A stretch of DNA of 49,082 nt from Halorussus sp. MSC15.2. GTDB taxonomy: Archaea > Halobacteriota > Halobacteria > Halobacteriales > Haladaptataceae. The notes beneath the pieces were generated by a model, which was not told the DNA's origin, searched no databases, and worked only from the letters and a program-made list of their open reading frames with translations. The position numbers were made by a program, and so were the translations under genes. Positions 15,714-23,172 of the stretch are shown here, in pieces. The number at the start of each line of letters is the position of its first letter. The stretch's first letter is position 1. The DNA lies in NCBI RefSeq assembly GCF_010747475.1, contig NZ_VSLZ01000011.1:1-49082 (forward strand), given 5' to 3'.

Positions 15714-15910
15714 GAGGGACGCCAACAGCGTTTGTGGCCAGACAAATCTGCAGAGGTACGTTATCTGCGAACGGGGATGGATGTGTCTTCGGACGAGCGA
15801 GTGCTCGTTGTATCCACTCGACCACGTGACTCCGACTGGCTCTGTACCACCGACCTTGATACCAACGGGAGACGGTCTCGTTCGATTCGACAGTGTTGAC
15901 TCGGTTGGAC

Positions 15911-16111
15911 GCTATCAAGTTGAAGCTTAACGCCGAAGATGCGACTGAAACTGTGACAGCACGAGCGTTGAGTGGGGAGGGACAGACGCTCCTGCATATT
16001 TTAGTCGAGAGTGACCTTCCACCGGGCTAGCTAGTCGACGTTCAAATCCGCGAGACAACTCCGACTGAGATGCTATTTTGGTGTGGCGACTACCTGACAG
16101 CTGGATTTTGA
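15911..16111 (+). pseudogene. Decayed small-gene relic upstream of the toxin
   Basis: One plus-strand frame reads IKLKLNAEDATETVTARALS, then GEGQTLLHILVESDLPPG, an in-frame TAG (16028-16030), then LVDVQIRETTPTEMLFWCGD and a TGA at 16109-16111. The beta-strand pattern resembles the C-terminus of haloarchaeal pilin-like proteins but is too degraded to name. The rest of the 15,514-16,285 gap holds the direct repeat and no intact gene. Confidence 0.45.
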
Positions 16112-16285
16112 GAAATGGAGGTCTCATTTGACCGACGGGCTGATATGAGACGGATTTTCCGCTCCCAACTGTTTCTTGTCACAAAACCTGATAGTCGTAT
16201 TTAGTTGCGTAGGTATATCAGGCTCGGTTGACCGTCACTGCTTAAATCTATCTCTCTCACTTCTATTTAATAATACCAAAAACAA

Positions 16286-16293
16286 TTTTATAA
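16286..16293 (+). promoter_or_regulatory. TATA box of the toxin gene
   Basis: TTTTATAA, centred 29 bases upstream of the ATG at 16319 in an AT-rich stretch, consistent with a leaderless archaeal transcript starting at or just before the ATG. Confidence 0.65.
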
Positions 16294-16318
16294 CTGAATT
16301 TCTATCGAGATTCAATCA

Positions 16319-16945
16319 ATGAATCGTCACACGCAACGCACCCTCGCCATCATTTTCTCTATCCTCCTCGTCACGGCGACACTCACTCCTGCCAGCGCCG
16401 CTCTCGCCACACCGAACCAATCGCAGACTGCCAGTTCGCTCACCGACTCATTCACGAATTCGCTCGTTGAGTTCGACGTACTTCCCGCGATACTCGGCGC
16501 AGACAACGGCAACGGAAATGGGAACGGCAAGGGAAAAGGTACAAACACCTCGCAGACGCCGACCACAGCCACGACGACACCGCCCGAAACCACCACCGCA
16601 AAACCACCGGAAGGCCCGCCAACAACCACCCACAACAAAACGCAAGGTCCTCCGGGCAACAAGACGCAGGGCCACCCGGTAACAAAACCCAAGGTCCGCC
16701 AGGAAATAAGACGCGAGGTCCACCGGAAGACCCTGGTCCACCGGACAACAAGACGCAAGGTCCGCCGGAAGACCCCGGTCCGCCGGAAGATCGAGGACCT
16801 CCCGAAGACCGTGGCGGCGGTCCTCCCGAAGAACGCGGCCCGCCTGAGTGGGCGCAGAACCCGGAGACACCGCCGAGCGTCGAGCACAACCGCTCAGCAC
16901 TCGCCAACAAGAGCAGGCCACTCGCCAACGCCTCGGTCAACGTAA
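16319..16945 (+). CDS. Polymorphic toxin, N-terminal segment (signal peptide, collagen-like)
   Basis: The ATG at 16319 gives MNRHTQRTLAIIFSILLVTA, a Sec-type signal peptide ending ASAALA. It is followed by a GNGNGNGKGKG stretch, a Thr/Pro-rich stretch and a collagen-like repeat, GPPGNKTQG. Within that repeat, at 16670-16671, one base is missing: downstream of it this frame turns into Arg/Lys nonsense up to 16945, while the other frame continues the GPPxNKTQ repeat and runs open for over 4 kb. The genuine coding part is thus 16319-16671. The protein is secreted and probably heavily glycosylated (many N-x-S/T). The missing base is either a sequencing error, a mutation, or a switchable site. Confidence 0.75.
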   Translation: MNRHTQRTLAIIFSILLVTATLTPASAALATPNQSQTASSLTDSFTNSLVEFDVLPAILGADNGNGNGNGKGKGTNTSQTPTTATTTPPETTTAKPPEGPPTTTHNKTQGPPGNKTQGHPVTKPKVRQEIRREVHRKTLVHRTTRRKVRRKTPVRRKIEDLPKTVAAVLPKNAARLSGRRTRRHRRASSTTAQHSPTRAGHSPTPRST

Positions 16946-19900
16946 CTCTCAGCGACGACGCTTCGGCCGCGGACTACCGACTGGCGGCGATTGCCGCGCT
17001 CCAGCAGGCCGACTTCGACGGTCCCGGCCGGTCGGCCCAGCGCCACCGCACTGCCGCGCTCAAAGCCCTCAACAAGTCCCTCCAGTACGTCCTCGACGCG
17101 AACCGCACTACGTCGGCGGTCCTCTTCGAACACGACAAGAAGGCCAGCACTCCACCGCAGTTCGCACCGAACGTCACGAAACTGCTGGTCCGTTCTGACG
17201 AACAACTCACCACGACTGCCATTGCGGACGCCGAGCGCGTCCGCGAGACGCTCCGCGCCCGCAACGTTTCGTTCAACGAATCAGCGGTCGCAGAGAACAT
17301 CAGTACCGCCAAAGCCGCGGTCGAGCGCGCCGAGCGATTCCGCAATCGCGGCCAGCACCACACTGCGATCACCCAATATCGGGTCGCGTGGATTCACGCC
17401 CAGCAGGCGCTGGACATACTAGACCTCGCCACGACTCCGAACGTTACGATCACTACCCGCGAAGACATGCCTTACGAGGCGAACACCACCTACGAACTCC
17501 GTGGTCGGGTGTTCGACGTGCGGGGCCACGAACTCACCGCGGTCGTCTCGCTGAACGGCGCGAACCGGACGCTCGTGCTTGACGTGAACGCCACGCCCGA
17601 GACGACCCCCGGCGCGGTCGCTACCTTCCAGACGAATCTTACCCTCTCGAAGCAGGTCAACGTCATCGAGGTCCATGCGACCGACCCGAACCGGCGGTGG
17701 GCACCCGACTCTTCAGACGTGAACGCGACGACTGGACGAGACGTGCTCCGCCTTGACGGCGACGGCCTCCCCGACACCTACGAGCAGAACGTCGTCGGCA
17801 CCGACCCGCTGGACCCCGACAGCAACGCGACACGGACCGCCCAGAACGAATCTTCGAACAACATCACCGATGGCGTGGAGGATCTCGATGGCGACGGCGA
17901 AACCATCTACGAAGCATATCGATTCAACCTCGACCCGCTTGACAACGATACTGACGCCGACCGTCTGCTTGACGGCTTCGAGTTACAGGTCCAAGGTATC
18001 GATCCTGTAAGCAATGATACCGACACCGATTCGGTCTTGGACGCCGCGGAGGACCTCGACAACGACACGCTGTCGAACTACCGTGAACAGAACACGAGTA
18101 CAAATCCAGTTCGAGCGGACACCGATATTGACGGTCTGAACGACTCGGAAGAACTGGCGAACGGAACGGATCCCCTTGCGCCCGATACTGACTCTGATGG
18201 ACTGCCCGACCCCGACGAGTACGAGGTCGGAACGGACCCGACTGTGGCCGACACCGACGGGAATGGGGTGCTGGACGGCAACGAGACGTTCTCGACCGAG
18301 ACGAAAAATGAGACGGTCGGCGCGGCGGTCAATATCTCGGGCAAAGGCAACGTGGCCGACACAGTCACCATCCAGAACGAGACCAACGAAAACCTCAAGT
18401 CTGGCCCTGTACGAAATGCTTCAGCTTCTGAAATCCTACATTTCGAGGCCGAAAGCGAGTTCGAGAGCGCGAACCTCTCTATCGACTACAACGAGAAGCA
18501 AGTCAGTGATGAACGCGAGCTTGCGGTCTACACCTATAATCGGATGCTCCAGACGTACGTGAAACTCCCGTCGACAGTCGATAGTGCGAACAACACGGTG
18601 ACAGGAACGACGCCCCACTTCTCCACATTTACCGTCTTGAACGAGAGCCAGTGGGAGAGACAGAAACAGGTCGACCCACGACCCAAGTACGTCATTAACG
18701 AGAGCTTCAAAAACTTGGACGATTGGAACTGTACCGGCGACTGTGACGGCGGTAACGGCGTGGTCGTTGGTGCTGGCTCAGATAGTAGCCAATCGTTCGA
18801 CGCGTCTGGCATCAATGCACCGACACAGGCAGATGGCTCAGACTCGTTTACGGATGAAAATGAATCATCTACGCGTTCACTCTATCAAGCCATTCAAGAT
18901 TCGAAGACGGGGACCGGACGGATTGGAACTGAAAAGTTCTGTGAGCCTACAGAGCCGAACTGTAGTAACCCGATTCCAACGTCGACAACAACAACGACGA
19001 CGAAGGATCCGTCGGACCCACCAACTGGAACGTCGATTCCGGGCCGAGGGGGCGGTGAACCGATTCCGCCATCGAAGCTCACTCGATCGGTCGAGCTTCC
19101 GACTGATTCATCGGAGATTGTAGTTAATGCCTCGTTCGAGGGATCTGCAAAAGAACGGAATGCGACTGCCCAAGTTCTGCTAATCACGGACTCAGACAAG
19201 TACACCGTATTCGACGTTGACGGTAAGGATGGTGAGTGGGTTAGTAAATCTAAATCTATCGAGAAGGACCTAACTCATGCCGCGGGAGAGACTCTGACTG
19301 TCCGAATTTTAGCGCTGAACATGTCGAATATCGAAGTAGAGTACTTCGATGTCGAGATTACTCGGGATAGCGACGGCGACGGCCTCTCGAACTCAATCGA
19401 GCAACTCGGTATCCTGACTGGCAATCAAGACCGTGTTCATACAGACCCGTACGACACTGATACGGATGGAGATGGCCTAACGGACGGCGAAGAAGTCGGT
19501 CAGAAGGTCGACAGCGAAGAGGTCGAACGTGACTACTATTTGCTGAACAGTAACCCGGCCAAAGTTGATTCCGATGGGGATGGACTTGACGACTACGAGG
19601 AAACGAACGAAAAATGGACTGTCAGATACACGAAGTCGAGCGAGGATTCGAAGGCATTCCTTGCAGCCCTTTACGACGACAATAGTGACCCGGGGAACCA
19701 TCTTACGCCGCGGACAGCCCACCCCGATCCGATACTGGCAGACTCCGACGACGACGGGATTCGAGATGGGAATGAACTCGAACTCGGAACTGACCCATCG
19801 CGGGCGGACACCGACGACGATGGGATTCCCGACAACGATGAACTTGACTACGATACCGATCCGACGCTTCACGACTATGAAGGGCCGGAAATCAGTATCC

Positions 19901-20916
19901 TACAGGCGATTTTCGAGACGACCGCCAACCCACCCGAGACGACGTATCGAATCGGGTATAGTGCGAGTGACCCAAGCGGTGTAACGAGAGTCCAATACGT
20001 CAAGGAAGGCGAGACGAAGATAGATTCCACGTTCTCGGATGCACCAGATGGTGTGAGTGGAACGAGAGAGTTCACGACTGGTCCTGTCGAATCAATCGAC
20101 AGTGCACTCGGTGGGACGACCGTTGACGTGAAGGCGACCGACGGCAACGACAATAGCCGGCAAGTCGTCGCACTGGAGCGCACGAACTTCTACGGGGAAG
20201 TTGCAGACGAACTCGGCTCGGACGACATCTACGCGAAGAAGGTTGCAGACGACCTCGGCTATCTCTCTGGTTTCTCGACGGGCGCAGGTAGCACCGTCGA
20301 AATGGTGAGGGCCGTCGCCGAGAACTCGTTCAGTTTCCTCGATTCTATTACGCAGGTCGTCACCATCCTCCGAAATCTCGGACTTCTTGACGACCTCATC
20401 AAGGCTTTCCCGAAGCAAATTGAGGAGAACCAGAAGCGCAACAATCCCTACGATGAGGATACGGAAGCAGAATTGTACACGGAGTACCGCGTGGCCTGGT
20501 ACGGGGGGTATATTTCTTACACGCTCGTTTCGATGGTGGTCGGCGGTCAGGCGACGAAAGCCGCGAAGAGCACCAAGACGTTCGGGAAAATCGTCGATAC
20601 ACTTGACCGGAACGGTCGGTTGAGGACGGCGAGTAAGTATCTAGATACGGTCGAAGACCGGACGACTGGGAAAGCAAAACGGGTGACATTCAAGTTGGGC
20701 GCGAGGGCTGCAAAGGGTAGCGTACACTTGAGCAGAAAGAGTGGACGGCGGGTTCTGTCAGGCGTGAAAACGGCGAGTGTGAAATACGACGTTCGTCAGA
20801 AACTTAGTAATGCGGAAGGTGGCACACTCTCGAAATTCAACCGGTACAACGAAAGGGTTCAGGAGAAACTCGGCCAAGTTCTTGTACGTAGCGACAGTCC
20901 AAAAAAAGGTCGGTGA
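16672..20916 (+). CDS. Polymorphic toxin, main TSP3-repeat body
   Basis: This is the continuation of the gene starting at 16319 after the one-base shift. The frame is open from 16672 although the first in-frame ATG is only at 17467 (MPYEANTTYELRGRVFDV), inside a domain, so 17467 is not a natural start. Order: collagen-like GPPEDPGPP stretch; helical region to about 17,440; beta domain; TSP type 3 calcium-binding repeats (DxDxDGLxDxxE, for example DTDSDGLPDPDEYEVGTDP) at about 17,750-18,290; glycosylated linker; beta-sandwich; second TSP3 block at about 19,370-19,870; Ig-like domain; then a hydrophobic/glycine pre-toxin region (GGYISYTLVSMVVGGQATKA) and basic helix. It terminates at TGA 20914-20916 right after an A7 tract, cutting it off from the toxin domain. 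TSP3-containing toxins are known in haloarchaeal conflict systems. Confidence 0.8.
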   Translation, partial: PPGNKTQGPPGNKTRGPPEDPGPPDNKTQGPPEDPGPPEDRGPPEDRGGGPPEERGPPEWAQNPETPPSVEHNRSALANKSRPLANASVNVTLSDDASAADYRLAAIAALQQADFDGPGRSAQRHRTAALKALNKSLQYVLDANRTTSAVLFEHDKKASTPPQFAPNVTKLLVRSDEQLTTTAIADAERVRETLRARNVSFNESAVAENISTAKAAVERAERFRNRGQHHTAITQYRVAWIHAQQALDILDLATTPNVTITTREDMPYEANTTYELRGRVFDVRGHELTAVVSLNGANRTLVLDVNATPETTPGAVATFQTNLTLSKQVNVIEVHATDPNRRWAPDSSDVNATTGRDVLRLDGDGLPDTYEQNVVGTDPLDPDSNATRTAQNESSNNITDGVEDLDGDGETIYEAYRFNLDPLDNDTDADRLLDGFELQVQGIDPVSNDTDTDSVLDAAEDLDNDTLSNYREQNTSTNPVRADTDIDGLNDSEELANGTDPLAPDTDSDGLPDPDEYEVGTDPTVADTDGNGVLDGNETFSTETKNETVGAAVNISGKGNVADTVTIQNETNENLKSGPVRNASASEILHFEAESEFESANLSIDYNEKQVSDERELAVYTYNRMLQTYVKLPSTVDSANNTVTGTTPHFSTFTVLNESQWERQKQVDPRPKYVINESFKNLDDWNCTGDCDGGNGVVVGAGSDSSQSFDASGINAPTQADGSDSFTDENESSTRSLYQAIQDSKTGTGRIGTEKFCEPTEPNCSNPIPTSTTTTTTKDPSDPPTGTSIPGRGGGEPIPPSKLTRSVELPTDSSEIVVNASFEGSAKERNATAQVLLITDSDKYTVFDVDGKDGEWVSKSKSIEKDLTHAAGETLTVRILALNMSNIEVEYFDVEITRDSDGDGLSNSIEQLGILTGNQDRVHTDPYDTDTDGDGLTDGEEVGQKVDSEEVERDYYLLNSNPAKVDSDGDGLDDYEETNEKWTVRYTKSSEDSKAFLAALYDDNSDPGNHLTPRTAHPDPILADSDDDGIRDGNELELGTDPSRADTDDDGIPDNDELDYDTDPTLHDYEGPEISILQAIFETTANPPETTYRIGYSASDPSGVTRVQYVKEGETKIDSTFSDAPDGVSGTREFTTGPVESIDSALGGTTVDVKATDGNDNSRQVVALERTNFYGEVADELGSDDIYAKKVADDLGYLSGFSTGAGSTVEMVRAVAENSFSFLDSITQVVTILRNLGLLDDLIKAFPKQIEENQKRNNPYDEDTEAELYTEYRVAWYGGYISYTLVSMVVGGQATKAAKSTKTFGKIVDTLDRNGRLRTASKYLDTVEDRTTGKAKRVTFKLGARAAKGSVHLSRKSGRRVLSGVKTASVKYDVRQKLSNAEGGTLSKFNRYNERVQEKLGQVLVRSDSPKKGR
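20901..20907 (+). other. A7 homopolymer at the body/toxin junction
   Basis: Seven adenines. The zero frame reads CCA AAA AAA GGT CGG TGA and stops. With one A fewer (or a +1 shift) it reads CCA AAA AAG GTC GGT GAC and runs on into the toxin domain to 21628. A-tracts of this length are prone to polymerase or transcriptional slippage, and also to sequencing error. Confidence 0.7.
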
Positions 20917-21628
20917 CGGCGGTCAAAACTACGTCAATCTGCTTGCTGACCTTGACGATATTAATCCTGAAACTGCTAGACGATTGAATAAAATCGAACG
21001 TGCCGGTGAGGACGTCACCCCACTTGTTCGAGCCTACAAGAATGGCGATATCGACGGAAACGACCTTCGGCGAGCCTCAAAGCTGTTGGATAATACTAAC
21101 AAAGAATATATTTCTAGTGGCGATATTACTATCAATGAACTTCTTGATATCGCGGATAAAAATGACTTGGACGATGTCCACGTTGTCGTCAAAGATACTG
21201 ATGGAGACGTGCGACCGCTACTTCAAGGTCGTTACAACCCGGACGATACTACGAAGGATAGTGGTTGGGTGTATATCAAGGGTAGGCACATTCACGGCGA
21301 GCAAATGGATGACCCTAAAAAGGGGGCTACGGACTTCTTCCCGATGGGACAGGAAATAAAAGGTCGAAACTTAGAGCCTGCTAACGAGATGAAGAAGAAG
21401 GATATTAAGAGGATGGCATACCAAGCTGTGAAAAACTCAGATACAGATCGGCAAGACCGGATAACCTATGACCTTGGTCCTAAACTCGAATCTAGGACTG
21501 GTGTAAGTAAAATTCGAGTTGTCATTCGAAATGGTCATATCCGGCAAGTATATCCGAAAACGGGGGACGCCGTTCATAAGTGGATTCAACAACTCGGTAA
21601 ATGGGAAGACGAACTAGAGAGCAATTAA
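20906..21628 (+). CDS. C-terminal toxin domain of the polymorphic toxin
   Basis: The frame that follows the A7 tract encodes about 240 residues (VGDGGQNYVNLLADLDDINP onward). The region YISSGDITINELLDIADKND is a helical linker. The last 130 residues, from GWVYIKGRHIHGEQ through ATDFFPMGQEIKGRN and KIRVVIRNGHIRQVYP to HKWIQQLGKWEDELESN, have the layout of BECR-fold (barnase/EndoU/colicin/RelE) ribonuclease toxins of contact-dependent systems: an early His, a T-x-FFP motif and a closing VVI-x-NG-x-I-x-x-x-YP hairpin. Fold assignment is by pattern only. GC content drops here relative to the TSP3 body, as expected for exchangeable toxin tips. The immunity gene starts 15 bases downstream. Confidence 0.7.
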   Translation, partial: KVGDGGQNYVNLLADLDDINPETARRLNKIERAGEDVTPLVRAYKNGDIDGNDLRRASKLLDNTNKEYISSGDITINELLDIADKNDLDDVHVVVKDTDGDVRPLLQGRYNPDDTTKDSGWVYIKGRHIHGEQMDDPKKGATDFFPMGQEIKGRNLEPANEMKKKDIKRMAYQAVKNSDTDRQDRITYDLGPKLESRTGVSKIRVVIRNGHIRQVYPKTGDAVHKWIQQLGKWEDELESN

Positions 21629-21643
21629 AGAGGAATCGAAAGA

Positions 21644-22150
21644 ATGGTCTCCAAGATAGATAACAAGTTCCAAATACAACTGAAGTACGATCCTGAGTTT
21701 GAGAAACTCATCGCGGATGGCAAGATGCCAGACGGTCGAATCAAAATCCGGGTTAATGACGAGTACCTCATTGGTGGTGAGGACCATTATGTTGAAAGTA
21801 TCATGACGGGATTAACGCTGGTTGACTTGCTGAAAGCAGCAGAGAACACTTTAGCAGGTTTCAGCGGCGATGTTGAGCTACTCGATAGTGGGACGTACCT
21901 CGTTATTGAACCGCATGAGGAAGGGATGGTTACTCTTACTAAGTGTTTTAGCCCGACTGCTGTCGAAGATCAGAGTGAACGTCATTTTGATCCCTTTGTG
22001 GTAACAAAGGATGATGTAATCTCTGAAATCATCCGTATTACTGAGGAATGGCGAGACGACGCACTTGACGTAAATCCCGACATTGAGACCGTAGAATGGT
22101 TCGAAAGACTACAGCAATCGATAAGTGATGTGAAATTGGAGTACCAATAG
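21644..22150 (+). CDS. Putative cognate immunity protein, 168 aa
   Basis: Starts MVSKIDNKFQIQLKYDPEFE with a GAGG-like site shortly upstream, 15 bases after the toxin stop. It is a soluble acidic protein with SGDVELLDSGTYLVIEPHEE and a helical C-terminus (VISEIIRITEEWRDDALDVNPD). It is homologous in layout to two further proteins at 26,432 and 27,162: each has an xLxIKYDxxFE-like start, a central TFFNI/GDGPTYIVFES-like strand and a C-terminal E-x-x-x-x-x-x-x-NP helix. Position and paralogy argue for an immunity family against the toxin tips. Confidence 0.7.
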   Translation: MVSKIDNKFQIQLKYDPEFEKLIADGKMPDGRIKIRVNDEYLIGGEDHYVESIMTGLTLVDLLKAAENTLAGFSGDVELLDSGTYLVIEPHEEGMVTLTKCFSPTAVEDQSERHFDPFVVTKDDVISEIIRITEEWRDDALDVNPDIETVEWFERLQQSISDVKLEYQ

Positions 22151-22164
22151 TATATATATAAAAA

Positions 22165-22257
22165 ATGGTGGACTTTAGATTCGAACCGTCCCCTGAATTG
22201 AAGCAGTATATGAAGACGAACGACATCGACTACGTTGTTTATAGGTCTGGCACGTAA
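22165..22257 (+). CDS. 30-aa ORF in the immunity cluster
   Basis: ATG 22165 to TAA 22257, product starting MVDFRFEPSPELKQYMKTND. It follows a TATATATATA stretch and precedes the next immunity-like gene by 10 bases, in a different frame. It may be a genuine small peptide, or the relic of a larger toxin or immunity gene. Evidence is weak beyond the clean short frame and AT-rich upstream promoter-like sequence. Confidence 0.3.
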   Translation: MVDFRFEPSPELKQYMKTNDIDYVVYRSGT

Positions 22258-22267
22258 TCGACAAAAT

Positions 22268-22960
22268 ATGCAAGACTGGGAAATCCAGTTTTATTCGCCA
22301 ACTATCCCTAACTGTCGATTCATACATCGATTTCTTTACGCACTCGTCGTGCAAGGAGTCCGGTACAACACCGGAAAGTACCCAGGGAAGTACAGAATCA
22401 TTCCTATTAATCCAAATGAGGAGATTGCTCAAAAAGCATCTGGCGAACAAGAGTATACCGAGCGACTCGCAGACATTGTGAACCTCTACACTGACTTTGA
22501 CCCATCAACAACCGAGATGGGAATCGACCTTACATATATGCAAACCACAAATCCGATTCATTTCAATCTTGGTCTCGTACCAACTGACGAGTCAGGATGC
22601 CGAATCCAGTTGTCTGTTGTCGGGACTGAGGTCCAAACGGACGACCGATTTCAGTCGTTTGTCGATCTTTGTGCGGGTGTGTTCCAGCGCGTTGATCTCC
22701 CTTACGGGTCATTTAGAGGCGAATACGACAATTGGTTGCCGACAACAACTGAAGCGTTCCTTCAAGAACGACTACGGCGAGTCACATTCTTATCGGCTGA
22801 ACTCGTTGATGAAATTGGTCGTCGTAAAATACTCTCAGCGCCGACCGAACGCACCGTAGAGTTTGCTGACGAAGGAGTGGTGCTCGTTACCACTTCGGGC
22901 CCACTCCAAGACGGTGGCCGAACTCAAGAACTAAACGAGTATCTCGGTCTACAAGACTAA
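22268..22960 (+). CDS. Second immunity-like protein, about 230 aa
   Basis: The best start is ATG 22268 (MQDWEIQFYSPTIPNCRFIH). The ORF can be read from 22235 but that extension runs through the small ORF region. The protein is soluble, with NPIHFNLGLVPTDESGCRIQ, DLCAGVFQRVDLPYGSFRGE and RERLRRVTFLSAELVDEIGR segments, reminiscent of large immunity proteins of polymorphic toxin loci. It is not a paralogue of the 168-residue family, so it may protect against a different toxin tip. Convergent with the helicase gene downstream. Confidence 0.55.
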   Translation: MQDWEIQFYSPTIPNCRFIHRFLYALVVQGVRYNTGKYPGKYRIIPINPNEEIAQKASGEQEYTERLADIVNLYTDFDPSTTEMGIDLTYMQTTNPIHFNLGLVPTDESGCRIQLSVVGTEVQTDDRFQSFVDLCAGVFQRVDLPYGSFRGEYDNWLPTTTEAFLQERLRRVTFLSAELVDEIGRRKILSAPTERTVEFADEGVVLVTTSGPLQDGGRTQELNEYLGLQD

Positions 22961-23172
22961 ATATAACCTCGTCAATTCCCTCTAATACCTCAGTCATATT
23001 GCCACTTCGGTAGTAGTCAGTAAGACGAGACCACAATCAAATATTGGAAGATGTTCTTTAAGCTAATAAAATGCCGAACCGACTGGAACTGAGTAAGTCC
23101 ACACCAATCCCATACGCCACGACTACGAGGAATAGTAGTGCCGTTAACAGTGCAAAAACGTTTTCACCTCAA

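Noticed and set aside
15595-15930. Several short ORFs across the left direct repeat
   Set aside because: None has a promoter or known domain and they disagree in frame with the second repeat copy.
17467-17469. ATG that could start a 1149-residue TSP3 protein
   Set aside because: It lies inside a domain, has no promoter, and the frame is open and coding-like upstream to 16672, continuing the collagen-like repeat of the signal-peptide segment.
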